Shown: positions 63,101 through 64,000 of the stretch, piece by piece
Position numbering within the stretch: position 1 is the stretch's first letter
How the letters are laid out: each line of letters begins with the position of its first letter
Assembly: GCF_022682495.2 (NCBI RefSeq)
Contig: NW_026527544.1
Location: 62,001 to 126,000, forward strand
DNA length: 64,000 bases
Source: Desmodus rotundus
Lineage: Eukaryota; Chordata; Mammalia; Chiroptera; Phyllostomidae
Reading direction: 5' to 3'
Made by a program: the position numbers and the translations under genes
The notes under the pieces: model-generated
Told to the model about the DNA's origin: nothing
Database searches by the model: none
The model's input: the letters and a program-made list of their open reading frames with translations, nothing else

Positions 63101-64000
63101 GCCTCCTGAGATAAGCGGTTTCCTAGCATACGGTTTCCAAGGATACGGTTGCCTTGGTTACTGCATTCTAGAATGCGGTGTGTCAGGATCTAGAATCTTG
63201 TGGTGCGGGTTCTGAGCACAATGGCCTCCTGAGATAAGCGGTTTCCTAGGATACGGTTTCCAAGGATACGGTTGCCTTGGATACTGCATTCTAGAATGCG
63301 GTGTATCAGGATCTAGAATCTTGTGGTGCGGGTTCTGAGCACAACGGCCTCCTGAGATAAGCGGTTTCCTAGGATACGGTTTCCAAGGATACGGTTGCCT
63401 TGGATACTGCATTCTAGAATTCGGTGTGTCAGGATCTAGAATCTTGTGGTGCGGGTTCTGAGCACAATGGCCTCCTGAGATAAGCCGTTTCCTAGGATAC
63501 GGTTTCCAAGGATACGGTTGCCTTGGATACTGCATTCTAGAATGCGGTGTGTCAGGATCTAGAATCTTGTGTTGCGGGTTCTGAGCACAATGGCCTCCAG
63601 AGTAAGCCGTTTCCTAGGATACGGTTTCCAAGGATACGGTGCCTTGGTTACTGCATTCTAGAATGCGGTGTGTCAGGATCTAGAATCTTGTGGTGCGGGT
63701 TCTGAGCACAACGGCCTCCTGAGATAAGCGGTTTCCTAGGATACGGTTTCCAAGGATACGGTTGCCTTGGTTACTGCATTCTAGAATGCGGTGTGTCAGG
63801 ATCTAGAATCTCGTGGTGCCGGTTATGAGCACAACGGCCTCTTGAGATAAGCGGTTTCCTAGGATACGGTTTCCAAGGATACGGTTGCCTTGGATACTGC
63901 ATTCTAGAATGCGCTGTGTCAGGATCTAGAATCTTGTGGTGCGGGTTCTGAGCACAATGGCCTCCTGAGATAAGCGGGTTCCTAGGATACGGTTTCCAAG
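57181..64000. repeat. Satellite domain 4: CTAGCATACGG/AATTCGG monomer mixtures
   Basis: Blocks of the same marked monomers recur with different spacing: 56,681 to 57,908 (1,227 bp, 10 monomers), 57,908 to 59,259 (1,351 bp, 11 monomers) and 60,950 to 63,158 (2,208 bp, 18 monomers). The TCTCGTGGTGCCGGTTATGAG monomer appears near 61.60 and 63.81 kb, again 2,208 bp apart. A one-base loss near 60,637 (GCGGGTTTGAG) shifts the minus-strand frame. The array continues past the window end. Confidence 0.85.
59176..63400. repeat. Long-range duplicate of 20,319-24,545
   Basis: Marker points keep an offset of 38,857 bp: 20,402/59,259, 20,744/59,601, 21,358/60,215, 22,706/61,563, 23,073/61,930, 23,565/62,422 and 23,959/62,816. 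One stretch is at 38,856 because of one-base indels. Rare marks shared in order include GAATGAGGTG, CATTCAGGAATGC, GTGTATCAGG, TGCGCTGTG and GTGTCAGTATC. Confidence 0.87.

Larger units (their letters stand above)
1..64000. repeat. Satellite DNA array, 121-123 bp monomer, head to tail
   Basis: The whole window is one tandem array and both ends lie inside it. The consensus monomer is 123 bp, starting here at GGCCTCCTGAGATAAGCGG and ending at TTCTGAGCACAAC or ...CAAT. Variants of 122 and 121 bp arise from one-base losses, for example GGTTGCC to GGTGCC and CTGAGATAAG to CCAGGGTAAG. All monomers share one orientation and I see no non-repeat segment. GC is about 50% (62 of 123 in monomer A). Each monomer has one CCTAGG and usually two TCTAGA sites. 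I recognise no named satellite family. A centromeric or heterochromatic location in a eukaryote is inference from length, purity and higher-order structure. Confidence 0.97.

Noticed and set aside
1..64000. Dozens of minus-strand open frames of 71-248 codons as protein genes
   Set aside because: All are the satellite monomer read in frame. Their lengths follow monomer number, and they end at the GGTTACTG variant or at indels. Identical frames overlap and recur throughout. No domain or gene structure is visible.
1..64000. CRISPR array
   Set aside because: Repeats are contiguous with no unique spacers, the unit is 123 bp, and there are no cas genes.
1..64000. tRNA, rRNA or other RNA genes
   Set aside because: The hairpins present are short and repeated every 123 bp. 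No tRNA cloverleaf, box elements or rRNA motifs were recognised.
1..64000. Assembly artefact as the explanation for the whole periodic structure
   Set aside because: HOR copies carry distinct private variants, hybrids and length changes, which argues for a real array. Individual duplications (38.86 kb offset, 5,633 bp, 3,794 bp) still need read support.

Overview
The window is one uninterrupted block of tandemly repeated satellite DNA. From the first base to the last I see only a 121-123 bp monomer repeated head to tail in one orientation (about 520 copies). I find no gene, RNA gene, transposon, CRISPR array or unique sequence. Long CTAG-rich, higher-order-organised satellite of this kind points to a eukaryotic nuclear genome, most likely a centromeric or other heterochromatic array. 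I cannot name the species. The monomer is about 50% GC and keeps about six CpG sites. Many variants between monomers are CpG/TpG alternatives, which hints at cytosine methylation in the host.

Structure is nested. The 123 bp monomer can be cut into seven 15 bp units plus one of 18 bp, all related to CCWAGGATACGGTTT. Each monomer carries a 14 bp perfect palindrome (GCATTCTAGAATGC), one CCTAGG and normally two TCTAGA sites. Monomers are grouped into several different higher-order repeats (HORs), and these are themselves duplicated.

Layout: (1) 1-20,318 is a 12-monomer HOR of 1,469 bp (monomers named A to L here), with full copies, 11-mer and 9-mer deletion forms, hybrid monomers, and an island of foreign monomers at 16,525-16.86 kb. 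(2) 20,319-46,067 is a mosaic of more uniform monomers with local HOR periods of 1,841, 1,472, 733 and 1,959 bp. (3) About 45.91-57.18 kb is a 5,633 bp (46-monomer) unit present twice in tandem. Each copy contains about 2 kb of strongly diverged monomers (46,068-48,110 and 51,701-53,743) that include relatives of monomers C, D and E of the 1,469 bp HOR. (4) 57.18-64.0 kb again resembles 20.3-24.5 kb, with a match of about 4.2 kb at a constant offset near 38,857 bp.

The many minus-strand open frames are by-products of a monomer length divisible by three. They end where a monomer carries the GGTTACTG variant (TAA on the minus strand) or an indel. I do not annotate them as genes. The interest lies in the layered HOR architecture, the alternation of L-monomer types, the hybrid monomers that record unequal exchange, and the long-range duplications.
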